A stretch of 64,000 nt of DNA from NCBI GenBank assembly GCA_012934845.2, contig WNNJ02003733.1, forward strand, positions 1-64,000, given 5' to 3'. Source of the stretch: Pomphorhynchus laevis (lineage: Eukaryota; Acanthocephala; Palaeacanthocephala; Echinorhynchida; Pomphorhynchidae). The notes beneath the pieces were generated by a model. The model was not told the DNA's origin and searched no databases. It worked only from the letters and a program-made list of their open reading frames with translations. Below are positions 43,815 to 53,544 of this stretch, in pieces; position 1 is the first letter of the stretch; the number at the start of each line of letters is the position of its first letter. The position numbers were made by a program, and so were the translations under genes.

Positions 43815-44834
43815 ACCAAATATTTTGATAAATCAAAATTATTTAAAAGTAGGAACATTTATATTTAGACAAGTAAAAGATGTTCCAATGGGTGGTAATA
43901 GTAGCCCAATTATAGCTGACTTGTTTTTAAGCTTTATAGAATATGAATTTGTTCATAACTGTGTAAAAACTAAATCTAAACAATATAAATATATGAAATA
44001 TATGTTTCGATACATTGATGATATATGTGTATTTAATTCTAATAATTTTTATTCAATTAGTGAGCACATTTATCCAGAAAGCCTTATTCTTAACAAAACC
44101 AATATTAATGACAAAGGTGAATATCTAGATATGAACATTAAATTAACATTAACTAAAACTACTATTAATTTATATCGTAAAGATGACATATTTAAATTTA
44201 CAAGAAACATATTTTTGCATGAGCATTCATGCATACCATATAATATAAATTATAATACATTAAATAATGAAATTTTAAGAATTGCGACAATATGTAATGA
44301 TATTGGCTTTCTTCAAAATCATTTAAATAATTTAATAGATACATATTTTAAACTAGGTTACCATAAAAATAACATCAAGCAGAACATAGTAAAATATATA
44401 AATCAACACAATAATATAAGGAATAAATTTGCCATTCGTAAGTGGCAAATTTTTATGGATGGATAATAAATAATATACTTTGTATTAGAATAAGATACTA
44501 GATAGTTTCATCAGAGGTAATACATCATTAGCATGTATTTGGCCCCGCTGCTTTGTTAATTAGAAGAATTATGGGGCCGAATCTGATAGCATAGCAGTTC
44601 CTCATGATGACCTCTAATTCTTATTCTGATACAACGTCTGTTATTTATTAGTCAACTCATAAAAATAACGTATATTTTAAATTTCAATTTTTTATTTTAA
44701 TGTAATTTAAATTATAGAAAATCTAAAAACAAATATTAATTTTATTATTTAATTATTAAATTTTAATTTAGCATGATTATGTTTTGTTTATTTTATTATT
44801 ATATTAAATACGTAGACTCAGCTAGCTGATTTGA
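43815..44834 (+). mobile_element. Naiad-type PLE inserted in the L2 LINE
   Basis: A 5'-truncated copy whose frame is open from 43831 to 44466: KVGTFIFRQVKDVPMGGNSS, PIIADLFLSFIEYEFVHNCV, FRYIDDICVFNSNNFYSISE, YPESLILNKTNINDKGEYLD, CNDIGFLQNHLNNLIDTYFK. The structured tail (44482-44632) and pseudo-LTR end at GACTCAGCTAGCTGATTTG. L2 sequence stops at CGTAAACCAA on the left and resumes at ATCTCATCCC on the right, so the borders are clear. It is the cleanest RT C-terminal half of the family in the window. Confidence 0.75.
44482..44632 (+). other. Naiad structured tail
   Basis: Outer arms GTATTAGAATAAG and CTTATTCTGATAC, hairpin AATACAT-CATTAGC-ATGTATT, complementary GGCCCC and GGGGCC, and the stem with CATAGCAG. 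Sequence almost identical to 26419-26568. Confidence 0.7.
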
Positions 44835-45545
44835 TATCTCATCCCACTGTATCTTTTGCCTCATCGATCATCCCCATAGTACACCATCTCACATTTTTAG
44901 GCTTCCATTTCGATGATCACCTTTCCCTTAAACCCTTCGCCGTGACAAGGTGCGCTTGTCTTACTTAATTCTCCGTGACATTCGCCGAATCCGCTCCCTT
45001 ATCGACTTCCGTTCTTTATGTATCTTCTTTCATCGCTTCTCTTCTCTAAAATCGATTACTGCCTCAGACTTTTTGCCAATTCCCCAAAATCCATCATCCT
45101 AACCCTACAACGAATAATCAACACAGCCGTTCTAGTGCTCTTTCGTCTCCGTCGCTTCGACCACACATCCATATATCTTGCCCAACTCTCCTGGTTCACC
45201 ATCCACATCCGCATCAAAACCCGCCTTCTTCTCGTAACGGCTTCCCATCGTCCATCAACCTTCCTTTCTTAGACGATACTCGCCCCACCTCGCTATCGCT
45301 GCGTTCCCGTCATTCCCTCTTACTTCACGTTCCCAATTACTCCCAAAACTACAGTCTCCGATCCTTACTCATCGCAGCTTCACTCGCCAGAAATCAACTC
45401 CCTCTTGACTTCCACCGCGCTCTCTCCTTTATCACATTGAAACACATCCGTTCACACCTTCTCGACACATGATTTACATTTTTGTTTTGCTGCAGTCATG
45501 TAAGCGTGCGCTAGCACGCATCTGCCAATTTAAAAATATCTTTTT

Positions 45546-45740
45546 TTAACATATGTGTGTGATTCTCTAGCCGGATCACTATTTTTCATGTTGCCACTTG
45601 CAATGAATGTTCTTAATTTAACTTGATGGCATCTATGAGCTGAAGTTCTTCTGATGATTATCACTCAAATTATTGATGCTATTGAATTGTTTAATATTTT
45701 AACTAATAAAATCTAACAACCGTATAATGAATTTAATTAG
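45546..45740. other. Short gap without genes
   Basis: AT-rich, no recognisable feature. Confidence 0.4.
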
Positions 45741-46025
45741 CCATCTCAAAGCGTGATTATTTCCCGTAATCCTATACAGTTGTTTTCCGATGCAGCGAGG
45801 AGCGACTGTGCGCTCGAGACGACCGCGTTCAAGGTCGCGACGACCACAGGCACGAAATGGAAAGTGTTGTCATTCAGGTCCCTGTACTTAAAGCATTTTC
45901 CGTCTGCGTTGCGAGCGACAGAGCCACCGGAAGACACAGCATGAACTACACGGCTGACCTTAAGGCTGTTCGAACATTTGAAGTCCCATACCAGATTTTG
46001 ACCGCCTTCCCATGGCAGCAAATAT
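45741..46025 (-). mobile_element. RLE-LINE endonuclease-domain fragment
   Basis: The minus strand is open over 91 codons: LPWEGGQNLVWDFKCSNSLK, VSRVVHAVSSGGSVARNADG, KCFKYRDLNDNTFHFVPVVV. The pattern W-x-GG-x2-L-VWD-x-x-C...S, then KYRDL and FVPV, fits the second half of the restriction-like endonuclease domain (the (D)xK part) of this LINE class. Isolated fragment of under 300 bp. Confidence 0.5.
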
Positions 46026-46259
46026 TTAAATCAAAATTTTTTTACTATAGCACTCATCAGAAACTTTTATCTTAAAGTTTCGCAAAATATACTTGCAAAT
46101 AACAAATTTATGCAACGCCATTCAATTAATTGTGACAGAGATACTCGGCGTTTAGAAATTATTCGAAAGTCACATCAGCCTAGTGAAAATTAGTCAAATG
46201 ACATATAATCCATGAAAATCGTACTTCAATCATCAAAAATGATGACCTATTTTATAGAT

Positions 46260-47235
46260 GAATCAAAATAAATAAATAAAGATTTTCTTAAATACAAAAA
46301 AAATCGAGGATAAACATGCAAAACAGACAAACAGTCACCAAAAACATAGTTAGCCCATTCGATCAGTCATTTACGTCCGTCTTCAACTTCCAAACTACGG
46401 CCACAGATCCAGGGGGATCTGAGCCCCTTAACCGATCGAACACGCCGCTTACCGACTGAACCACCCATGGCCTCTCACTCCCTTCCCCCGAAGAATCCAA
46501 TCGGCGCGTAATATGCTGGGTAAACGAGAGACGAGAAGCTTAAGAAACCTTAGTCTTTGCTCTGGGGACGTCCTCTTGAGAAGAAGACTAATCCCGAGAT
46601 AGCCCAAGTGTCCCAAATGCGCACCTAGGTTTTCCCTTTCAATGACAGATGCTGAGCCCGTTTCAGTGCCCACCTAGCATTCTTCAGAATACGTTTGAGT
46701 ATATCCAGGTCAGCTTTCGCCGACCAGTTCAACGTATCAGTGAACCCCGGGTATTTTACTTAACTTGTGAAGGTGGGAAGTGGTTCAGAGGCAAATATAG
46801 AGAAGAGCGCAGAGAGTGCTAATCTCTTAAGTTTCTGCTTTCTTGCAGGGGTGCCATGAAAGACAACCGCCTGCGATTTGACGGAGTTTAAAATAAGGTT
46901 GGATATGGGTAACTGATCTTTTAATCTTAAAAGAAAACGGCTGATGTCAGAGACTACGTCTTTACACCTGTGTCCAGTGAACAGGGCTGCGGTATCATCA
47001 GCGTATACCACAAGACGTTGTGTGGATCCTTGAGGCACACCCGTAATAGGGTAGAACTGAAGCGCAACAGGGTCGTCTTCATAGTAAAATCGCTTGGTAT
47101 ACAGCAGGATCTCCACTCTATTCACAATTCTCGCAGGTAACCCGAGAGACCTAAGAGAAAAGATCACAAAGGAATGGAGATGCGGTCAAATGCAGCAGAA
47201 AAGTCAAGGAAAACAGCCACAACTAGACGACGGCT
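46260..47235 (-). mobile_element. Jockey-like LINE, 3' part of ORF2
   Basis: The minus strand encodes SLGLPARIVNRVEILLYTKR, FYYEDDPVALQFYPITGVPQ, RLVVYADDTAALFTGHRCKD, ISNLILNSVKSQAVVFHGTP and further on LRFLKLLVSRLPSILRADWI. Compared with 2751-5234 about 25 codons are missing between GVPQGS and RLVVYADD, and later shifts break the frame. The 3' UTR ends in a TTTATTTATTTA repeat near 46270. Its 5' side is cut at about 47235 by an inverted Naiad piece. Confidence 0.8.
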
Positions 47236-47239
47236 ATTA

Positions 47240-47705
47240 TACTGGTTTAATTTGTTTAATTTTTTAGATAGGCGTTATAATTATTAAAACATATATATGT
47301 ATATCTTTTTCCGACAGTTTTTAATATCATGTCCCATTAATTTCATATGTTTATGAAATATAGTTTGACTATTATGCTGTATATTATATATGTGTTGCCT
47401 AAACCTAGTTTTTAACATTTGATATGTTTTTCCTATATATTGCAATCCACATGTGCATTGTATTAGATACACTACACCTGCGGTATTGCAGTTACAATTA
47501 TTATTAATATTTAATGAAAAACATTTGTTTGTCGTATTACTTACATATTGATTTTAATTCTTTATTATAATTACAAATTTTTCGTCCTAATGGTGGTAGC
47601 AGTTTATACCTTATTTTAGGAATATATTTACTTAAATCTGACCCTATTATTTCTTTACTTTTAGAATTATTTAAAAGTCAAACATATTTTTAACATATTT
47701 TGTAT
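47240..47705 (-). mobile_element. Naiad N-terminal GIY-YIG endonuclease piece
   Basis: Minus strand: IPKIRYKLLPPLGRKICNYN, then (after a break) CNCNTAGVVYLIQCTCGLQY, IGKTYQMLKTRFRQHIYNIQ and HKHMKLMGHDIKNC. VYLIQC...LQYIGKT...R...H is the GIY-YIG catalytic region. It is joined directly to RKKIYIYMF, whose DNA matches the RT interior GKRYTYICYNNYNAYL at 25645. The endonuclease therefore lies upstream of the RT in this family, with the part between them deleted here. That order is the diagnostic feature of Naiad-type PLEs. Confidence 0.65.
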
Positions 47706-47707
47706 TA

Positions 47708-48340
47708 TATTTATTTCAAACATATTTTTGCACGAGCATTCATGCATACCATATAATATAAAATATAATACATTGAATAATGAAATTTAAAGAATTGCAA
47801 CAATATGTAATGATATTGGCTTTCTTCAAAATCATTTAAATAATTTAATAGATACATATTTTAAACTAGGTTACTATAAAAATAACATCAAGCAGAAAAT
47901 AGTAAAATATATAAATCAACACAATAATATAAAGAATAAATTTAAACTCTTAAGTCGCAAATTTTTATGGATGGGTAATAAATAATATACTTTGTATTAG
48001 AATAAGTTACTAGATGGTTTCATTAGAGGTAATACATCATTGGCATGTATTTGGAACCGCTGCTATGTTGGGTAGAGGAGTTAGGGACCGAAACCTGATA
48101 GCATATCAGTTCCTCCTGATGACCTCTAATTCTTATTCTGATACAACGTCTGTCATTTATTAGTCAATTCATAAAAATGACGTATATTTTAAATTTGAAT
48201 TTTTTATTTTAACTTGATTTAAATTATAGAAAATCTAAAAACATATTTATTTTATTATTTAATTATTAAATTTTGATTTAGCATTATTATGTTTTGTTTA
48301 TTTCATAATTATATTAAATACGTAGACTCAGTTAGCTGAT
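47708..48340 (+). mobile_element. Naiad-type PLE, RT end, tail and pseudo-LTR
   Basis: Begins in the segment encoding FLHEHSCIPYNIKYNTLNNE, in the opposite orientation to its left neighbour, and continues to the RT end, structured tail (47994-48144) and pseudo-LTR, ending at GACTCAGTTAGCTGATTTAA. It is fused head-to-head with the inverted endonuclease piece, as in the complex inverted insertions known for PLEs. Confidence 0.7.
47994..48144 (+). other. Naiad structured tail
   Basis: Outer arms GTATTAGAATAAG and CTTATTCTGATAC; hairpin AATACAT-CATTGGC-ATGTATT; stem CTGCTATG with CATATCAG (one mismatch); inner CTGATA-GCA-TATCAG. Confidence 0.7.
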
Positions 48341-48720
48341 TTAATTCTTTAGTAGCTTGAACATTGATGGACTTATTCGATTACAAACATATCTAGTGTG
48401 GACATTAGTTTTAAATCTACTGGTCTTTGTCACACCAAGATCTTTGAATTCACTTACTTGGCTTATTTGAATCGTCCCTATCTGATACGATGAATTGAGT
48501 GAAGAAACAATGAATATGTGCACACATTTAGAGGGGTTAGTCCCTCAAGCCATTTTCCGATGCTCATTTTTCTAGCAATGTCAGATCATAAAGGATCTTA
48601 ATGTCTCTTCCATCTCTAACACGCTGCTATATCATAACATTCTCAGCAAACATAACGACATCAGAAAGAATTACAGATGGGAGATTATTAATATATATAA
48701 TAGTAGTGCACGGATGTGCT
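48341..48720 (-). mobile_element. CR1-like LINE fragment
   Basis: The minus strand has YINNLPSVILSDVVMFAENV (the YxDD region, catalytic DD worn to EN) at about 48690-48630, and downstream SSYQIGTIQISQVSEFKDLG, VTKTSRFKTNVHTRYVCNRI and SPSMFKLLKN. This order fits CR1/jockey RTs. Several breaks separate the two parts. The segment 48341-48500 recurs inverted at 18437-18594. Confidence 0.6.
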
Positions 48721-48771
48721 GAGTAAGCAACGGTCCAGGATTTCTTACGAAATACGGCATTTATACTAAAT

Positions 48772-50029
48772 GGTGTTGCTTGATAGACTGGACTTCGATT
48801 CACGACATTCAATCATCATGTCACTTCTAGACGACCACTTTAGCATCGAAATGATGAGTACCCGGCAACATTCATCAGTAGAATGAGGTACACACTGGTC
48901 GTTTCGGTTGCCTGTATGACAGTGTGAATAAAGGCGTTTCCGACACTTTGCTTAATTGTCTGAAGCTTACGCTCTTAACCAGATCGAATTGCTGTGCGGA
49001 CCATCCTTAAACACTAGGCAGATGTTGTTGCTGAATTGTCGTTGCACTCGTTGGATCCTTAATGGATACGGCATGTATAATAGTAGTGCACAGATGTGCT
49101 GAGTAAACAACGGTCCAGGATTTCTTACGAAATACGGCATTTATACTAAATGGTGTTGCTTGATAGACTGGACTTCGATTCACGACTTTTAATCATCATG
49201 TCACTTCTAGACGACCACTTCAGCATCGAAATGATGAGTACCCGGCAACACTCATCAGTAGAATGAGGTACACACTGGTCGTTTTCGGTTGCCTGTGTGA
49301 CATTGTGAATAAAGGCGTTTCCGACACTTTGCGTAATTGTCTGAGGCTTACGCTCTTAACCAGATCGAATTGCTGTGCGAACCATTCTTAAACACTAGGC
49401 AGAGGTTGTTGCTGAATTGTCGTTGCACTCGTTGGATCCTTAATAGATACGGCATGTATAATAGTAGTGCATGGATGTGCTGAGTAAACAACGGTCCATG
49501 ATTTCTTACGAAATACGGCATTTATACTAAATGGTGTTGCTTTATAGACTGGACTCCGATTCACGACTTTCAATCATCATGTCACTTCTAGACGACCACT
49601 TCAGCATCGAAATGATGAGTACCCGGCAACACTTATCAGTAGAATGAGGTACACACTGGTCGTTTCGGTTGCCTGTGTGACATTGTGAATAAAGGCGTTT
49701 CCGACACTTTGCTTAATTGTCTGAGGCTTACGCTCTTAAGCAGATCGAATTGCTGTGCGGACCATCCATAAACACTAGGCAGAGGTTGTTGCTGAATTGT
49801 CGTTGCACTCGATGGTGTTGCTTGATAGACTGGACTCCGATTCACGACTTTCAATCATCATGTCACTTCTGGACGACCACTTCAGCATCGAAATGATGAG
49901 TACCCGGCAACACTCATCAGTAGAATGAGGTACACACTGGTCGTTTCGGTTGCCTGTGTGACATTGTGAATAAAGGGGTTTCGACACTTTGCTTAATTGT
50001 CTGAGGCTTACGCTCTTAACCAGATCGAA
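48772..50029 (-). repeat. Tandem array, 380-bp unit, about 3.5 copies
   Basis: GGTGTTGCTTGATAGACTGG (third copy TTTATAG) begins units at 48772, 49152, 49533 and 49813. The last spacing is 280 because about 100 bp are missing. Copies differ by only a few percent. Part of the unit (GGATTTCTTACGAAATACGG) also borders the CR1 fragment at 48720-48770, so the array probably grew from that LINE's sequence. Unit frames on the minus strand (NRSPVYQATPFSINAVFRKK, SATTIQQQPLPSVYGWSAQQ) are open for 60-75 codons but match nothing I know. Confidence 0.88.
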
Positions 50030-50935
50030 ACAGAAAATAAAGGAAGAATCAACAAATATGCCGCTATGCTTTGAGTATCACCCTGCTCTTCACAAATTAC
50101 CCTCAGATATAAAAAATGCAATAAACAAGTTACCGCCCGAACTAAAGTCAGAAATACCATTCCCAAAGATATACTATCGATATACAAAATGCTTAAAAAG
50201 CATGTTATCGAGAAGCAAAATACTTAATAATATGAATTTGAGTAAAACAAAAGAAGGTAAGTCTGAAAAATGTGGTAAGCGCCGTTGTATGTGTTGCAAC
50301 GAAATGACGACAACGAAATCAATTACTAGCTCAACAACAACTCTTGACTACAAAATCAAGGGATCATTTGATTGCAATACATAAAATATTATATATGTCG
50401 CAAAGTGCAAAAGTGTTTTAAAAACAGTACGTAGGAGAGACATCTAGGTATTTACGACTAAGATTGAACAACAGAAGAAGTGACAAAAATTGTAATAGAT
50501 ATACTAGGGATGGTGTCTTTAGTCATGAAAGGTTTTGCCATGGAGAAATTGACAATGGATTCGAATATACAATTTTAGAGGATGGATTTCCTGATGAAAA
50601 TATGCGGAAAAATAAAGAGGTGAGGTGGATAGGTCAACTTATGTGTGATAATCCAAATGGAATAAACCTTGATCATATCTATGATTTGAAATTAAATCCG
50701 AAATACATAAGAAAGAATAAATTCCATGAAAAGAATCTACAAAATGACGTAGTACTTGATATGGTATTTCAAAGTTATATTCTTCCGTGCTTTTTTCTTA
50801 CTCTGAATGCGTATAGACATGAAATCTGAATGTATTGTTGAATTTAATCATACTGTAAATAACTTGAAAAAGAGCGGTTGCGCTCGAAACGTTGTAATTT
50901 TAAAGAAAATATATATATTTCCAAAATCTGCTTCA
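50030..50935 (+). mobile_element. Canonical Penelope-like element, linker and C-terminal GIY-YIG
   Basis: The first frame (to 50384) reads FEYHPALHKLPSDIKNAINK, IYYRYTKCLKSMLSRSKILN, EKCGKRRCMCCNEMTTTKSI and YKIKGSFDCNT. This is the PLE linker with its C-x2-C-type knuckle and conserved FDC, just before the endonuclease. After a break the endonuclease continues: a YVGETSRYLRLRLNNR-like stretch at about 50425-50480, then HERFCHGEIDNGFEYTILED, KEVRWIGQLMCDNPNGINLD. The 3' end at 50863-50900 has AGAGCGGTTGCGCTCGAAAC, a stem followed by GAAAC as in the hammerhead-like tails. The RT is absent. Confidence 0.72.
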
Positions 50936-50944
50936 ATTAATACT

Positions 50945-51130
50945 TATATATATTTATATATATAATAAAAAGAAGTGGTGAGATAACAGCACCCTGTGCT
51001 ACGTCAGAATGAATGGCGAATGGGGTGAACATATCTGCGCCTACACGTACTCTGAGATCGATAACTTATGTAATTTGCAATGAGACGATCATGCGGTCTA
51101 TAGTTCGGTTCCATCTGGACACTATGTCTC
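50945..51130 (-). mobile_element. CR1-like LINE fragment, RT motif B
   Basis: The minus strand encodes LRVRVGADMFTPFAIHSDVA and QGAVISPLLF, the RT motif usually reading GVPQGSVLSPLLF. Under 200 bp remain, bounded by an AT repeat on the left. Confidence 0.55.
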
Positions 51131-51249
51131 CTTATTGCAGATAACGTTGTCTTGTTGGCTTTTGTATGGATGACTTACAATGCGTACTAGATCGATTGAC
51201 GATGGATGGCAAGCGGCAGGTATGTTGGTTAGTACCATCAAGACTGTCT

Positions 51250-51930
51250 GTATGTGTTCGCCTCGTATTCATGTGTCAATGTCAATCCAGATTGGGAAAA
51301 GGTTCATCCTGATGTGGTTGATTTCAAGTATCTTAGACATTGTTATCGAGTGACGGCAGAAACATCACTGAGATGAAGAAGCGGATATGTGCAGTTAACG
51401 CACCAATGGGTGCTTTGTAAAGGACTGTTGTGGTGAAGCGGTTGTTGAGTCTTCGGGCGAAGCTTTTGGTTTACCACTCAATATTCGTTCCTCTCTTAAC
51501 CAATAGTCATGAGTTTTGGGTTATGACTGAAAGGATAAGATCTCGAATACATGCGACAAAAATGAGGTTCCTTCGCGGTGTAGGCGGTCTTAGTTTTAGA
51601 GATAAGGTTAGGAATTCGGTCATCCGAGATTGACTCGGAGTAAAGTCGCTGCTTTTACAAATCGAAGAAAGTCAGTTGAAGTGGCTAGGACACGTTCTGG
51701 GGATTTCTAGCGATCGCCTTCCTCGGAGGGTTCTCCAGGCTGACTCTCTTGAAAGAGACCTCGAGGTAAACCTCGATACGGATGGAGAGATCAAATTTCG
51801 AAACTGGCCAAAGATTGCCTTGGGCTATCTGAAAGAGAACTCTGGTCTATCGACCAGCATCGTGATGTCAGGAGTGGTTTCGTTTATGCACTGCGTCCAC
51901 GACACGACACCCAGACCAGTGGTTGACAGG
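51250..51930 (+). mobile_element. RTE-type LINE (Rex3-like), C-terminal part
   Basis: The plus strand encodes VVVKRLLSLRAKLLVYHSIF, VPLLTNSHEFWVMTERIRSR, IHATKMRFLRGVGGLSFRDK, VRNSVIRD, a stop, then LGVKSLLLQIEESQLKWLGH and SDRLPRRVLQADSLERDLEV. LTYGHELWVMTERxRSRIQAAEMxFLR and LRWLGH are hallmarks of the C-terminal part of RTE-clade proteins. Upstream, ITEMKKRICAVNA is recognisable with breaks. It is the only RTE piece in the window. Confidence 0.75.
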
Positions 51931-52109
51931 AAAAATTTGGTGTAATATTATTTGTTTTTTCTTGTCAAGATATTGTTGTTGCAGGGCAATATGATTTCAA
52001 CGATTTAGAACCACGTCTATGTTTAGGATAAACTTAGACAAAACAAAGATTATTTACGTGTAAAATAACACATCTAGACGATTGATCGAAGAATCTTGTG
52101 ATTAGATTA

Positions 52110-53300
52110 ATTAATCTAGAAAGGTTACCCTTCCCACTACCAGATCCGTCCAGGGAAGGTACTTGCCCCTGGGCAGCGTCTTCATTTCCCCGTAAATCGT
52201 TCAGCAACTTTCCTATCTTTAAAGCGCGGACGGGTTCGGCCGAGGCCCTCTCTATTTAGAAACAGGAATCACAGAATTTACCGGAACTGTGGGTGATTTA
52301 AGGAGCACTGAGAATAAGGACATCACGAGCTCTTCAGTTTGTTTACGAGCAGCTGATGCCCTAATATTCATTGCGCGAAATAATTCTTCATCAGACATTC
52401 CAGAACCGGCGAACGAAGGAGCCGTGGCAGTGGCATCTGAAAAGGAAATGGGCTCCTTCGAAGTAGCGGAGACAAACTTATTGGAGTATGTCTTAAAGAC
52501 GCAGCATCTCCTACTTCAGGCTATATGATTCCCCCTTCGGTTTGAGCAGGATGGGGGAGGGCTTACATTTGCTGCCATTCGCAACAGCCAGGCAAGAGGA
52601 GGAGCTACACACCCCACATGTAGCCGGTAGGGTGCAGCTAGAAACCCAGTGCCCTCATTTATGTCACTGGCTGCAGTGGGGATAAGGAAACTCCCCTCTA
52701 CTAACAATTTTGAAGTATAAATTAAATCCCATAAATGGGTTGCATGCAGAGTGGGCCAGGGTTTCCGCATACTCCAGCGGCGCTGATCAGAATCCAACGG
52801 AAATGGGGAAACCGTTTTTCCCCATCAAAGGGCGAAAATTAGATATTTTATAAATACTTTTCATCGATACAATATCAGATTCGTCCAAATGTGCCGGTAG
52901 GTTAGTAATTTTCTGTGAAGCCAGGATAGGCTTTCGTTCAAACAAACCGAATTCTTTTAAATTAGAATCAAAAAATCTAACGTAATCGTCAAGGATATCC
53001 TGTGTAGCAAAAGAGATTTTGACGTCTGTTTCATGATATCTTACTGAGTTAAATATGACTGTTTTTTAGATTCGAAGCAAATTTTCTCATGAAAACATTA
53101 TACATCAAGTGCATCTCTAGGGGCTTAATTAGTTTTTTTACGGCCAGATTGGCAAGTTTAGGGATTGGGGAGTAACTCCCCACACCCTGCATCAATAAAA
53201 ACATTATGACCTTAGGATCATTGATTTTTGAAACGGAATATTCTTCTTTTTGTGAGAATTTGCCATTTCTTTTACGCAAAATTGCTGTGATTCGCTTTTA
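52110..53300 (-). mobile_element. Jockey-like LINE, 5' end with ORF1 remnant
   Basis: The minus strand holds the ORF1 N-terminus (VGSYSPIPKLANLAVKKLIK, PLEMHLMYNVFMRKFASNLK; compare LLFNVFLRKF at 6240). Next come a region similar to LGTLELKPIQATLKVTNFPQ and, near 52240, the ORF1 end and the ORF1-ORF2 spacer (the same CCTTCCCAC...CCGTCCAGG stretch as at 5300). The zinc knuckles are unrecognisable and many breaks are present. It is cut off at about 52110 where ORF2 would begin. It faces the copy at 53545 head-to-head. Confidence 0.6.
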
Positions 53301-53544
53301 ATTGATCGTCCGACAGTCACTTTTGCACACTGCATTTTTCAGATGAATATATTACATGCCATATAATTCAATTGCATAAGCAGATTTCATAAATAAATTA
53401 TAAAAATGTGCACGAGCGAACAAATTGTCGGAGTATCAAACAATGTTCAATTTCAAGCAAATTCTAACAAAATTCCAACCGAAAAAGAGGTTTGTACTTG
53501 ATGCTCTTCAACTCAACGTCACAGCGATAACGTCAGTAATGTTT

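Larger units (their letters stand above)
41035..45545 (+). mobile_element. L2-type LINE with ORF1 and endonuclease, split by a Naiad insertion
   Basis: ORF1 remains at 41039-41620 (RKRFHSRDRCVIVNNITTST, FRSILSSLVP, FKFTRIFPDRIP). The endonuclease follows (LNTRSILNKSDLILNLF, FDIFCLTESW near 41700, then a shifted frame with ALGHLL and GDFNIRL-like sequence to 42720). The RT begins at about 42790 (PISILFHSAPPRLILPKLFH, KTLPNKTSPADPLPIYILKS, SSYRPISLLPPLSKLLERII, ESVFISLELSSAFDIVDHSV with Glu for the catalytic Asp). The LINE breaks at 43814 and resumes at 44835 with the next RT segment, then the 3' end, the GCGTGC hairpin and an A-rich end near 45545. There are at least eight frame breaks. Confidence 0.75.

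Noticed and set aside
47550-47640. In-frame stop codons in the Naiad endonuclease piece as selenocysteines
   Set aside because: Naiads with selenocysteine are known in spiders and clams, but the stops here are TAA in a shifted, decayed frame.
47994-48144. Canonical hammerhead ribozyme in the Naiad tail
   Set aside because: CTGATGA and CCGAAAC are both present and an inner CTGATA/TATCAG stem exists, but no stem I fits between the putative cleavage site and CTGATGA, and no stem II pairs the two core halves.
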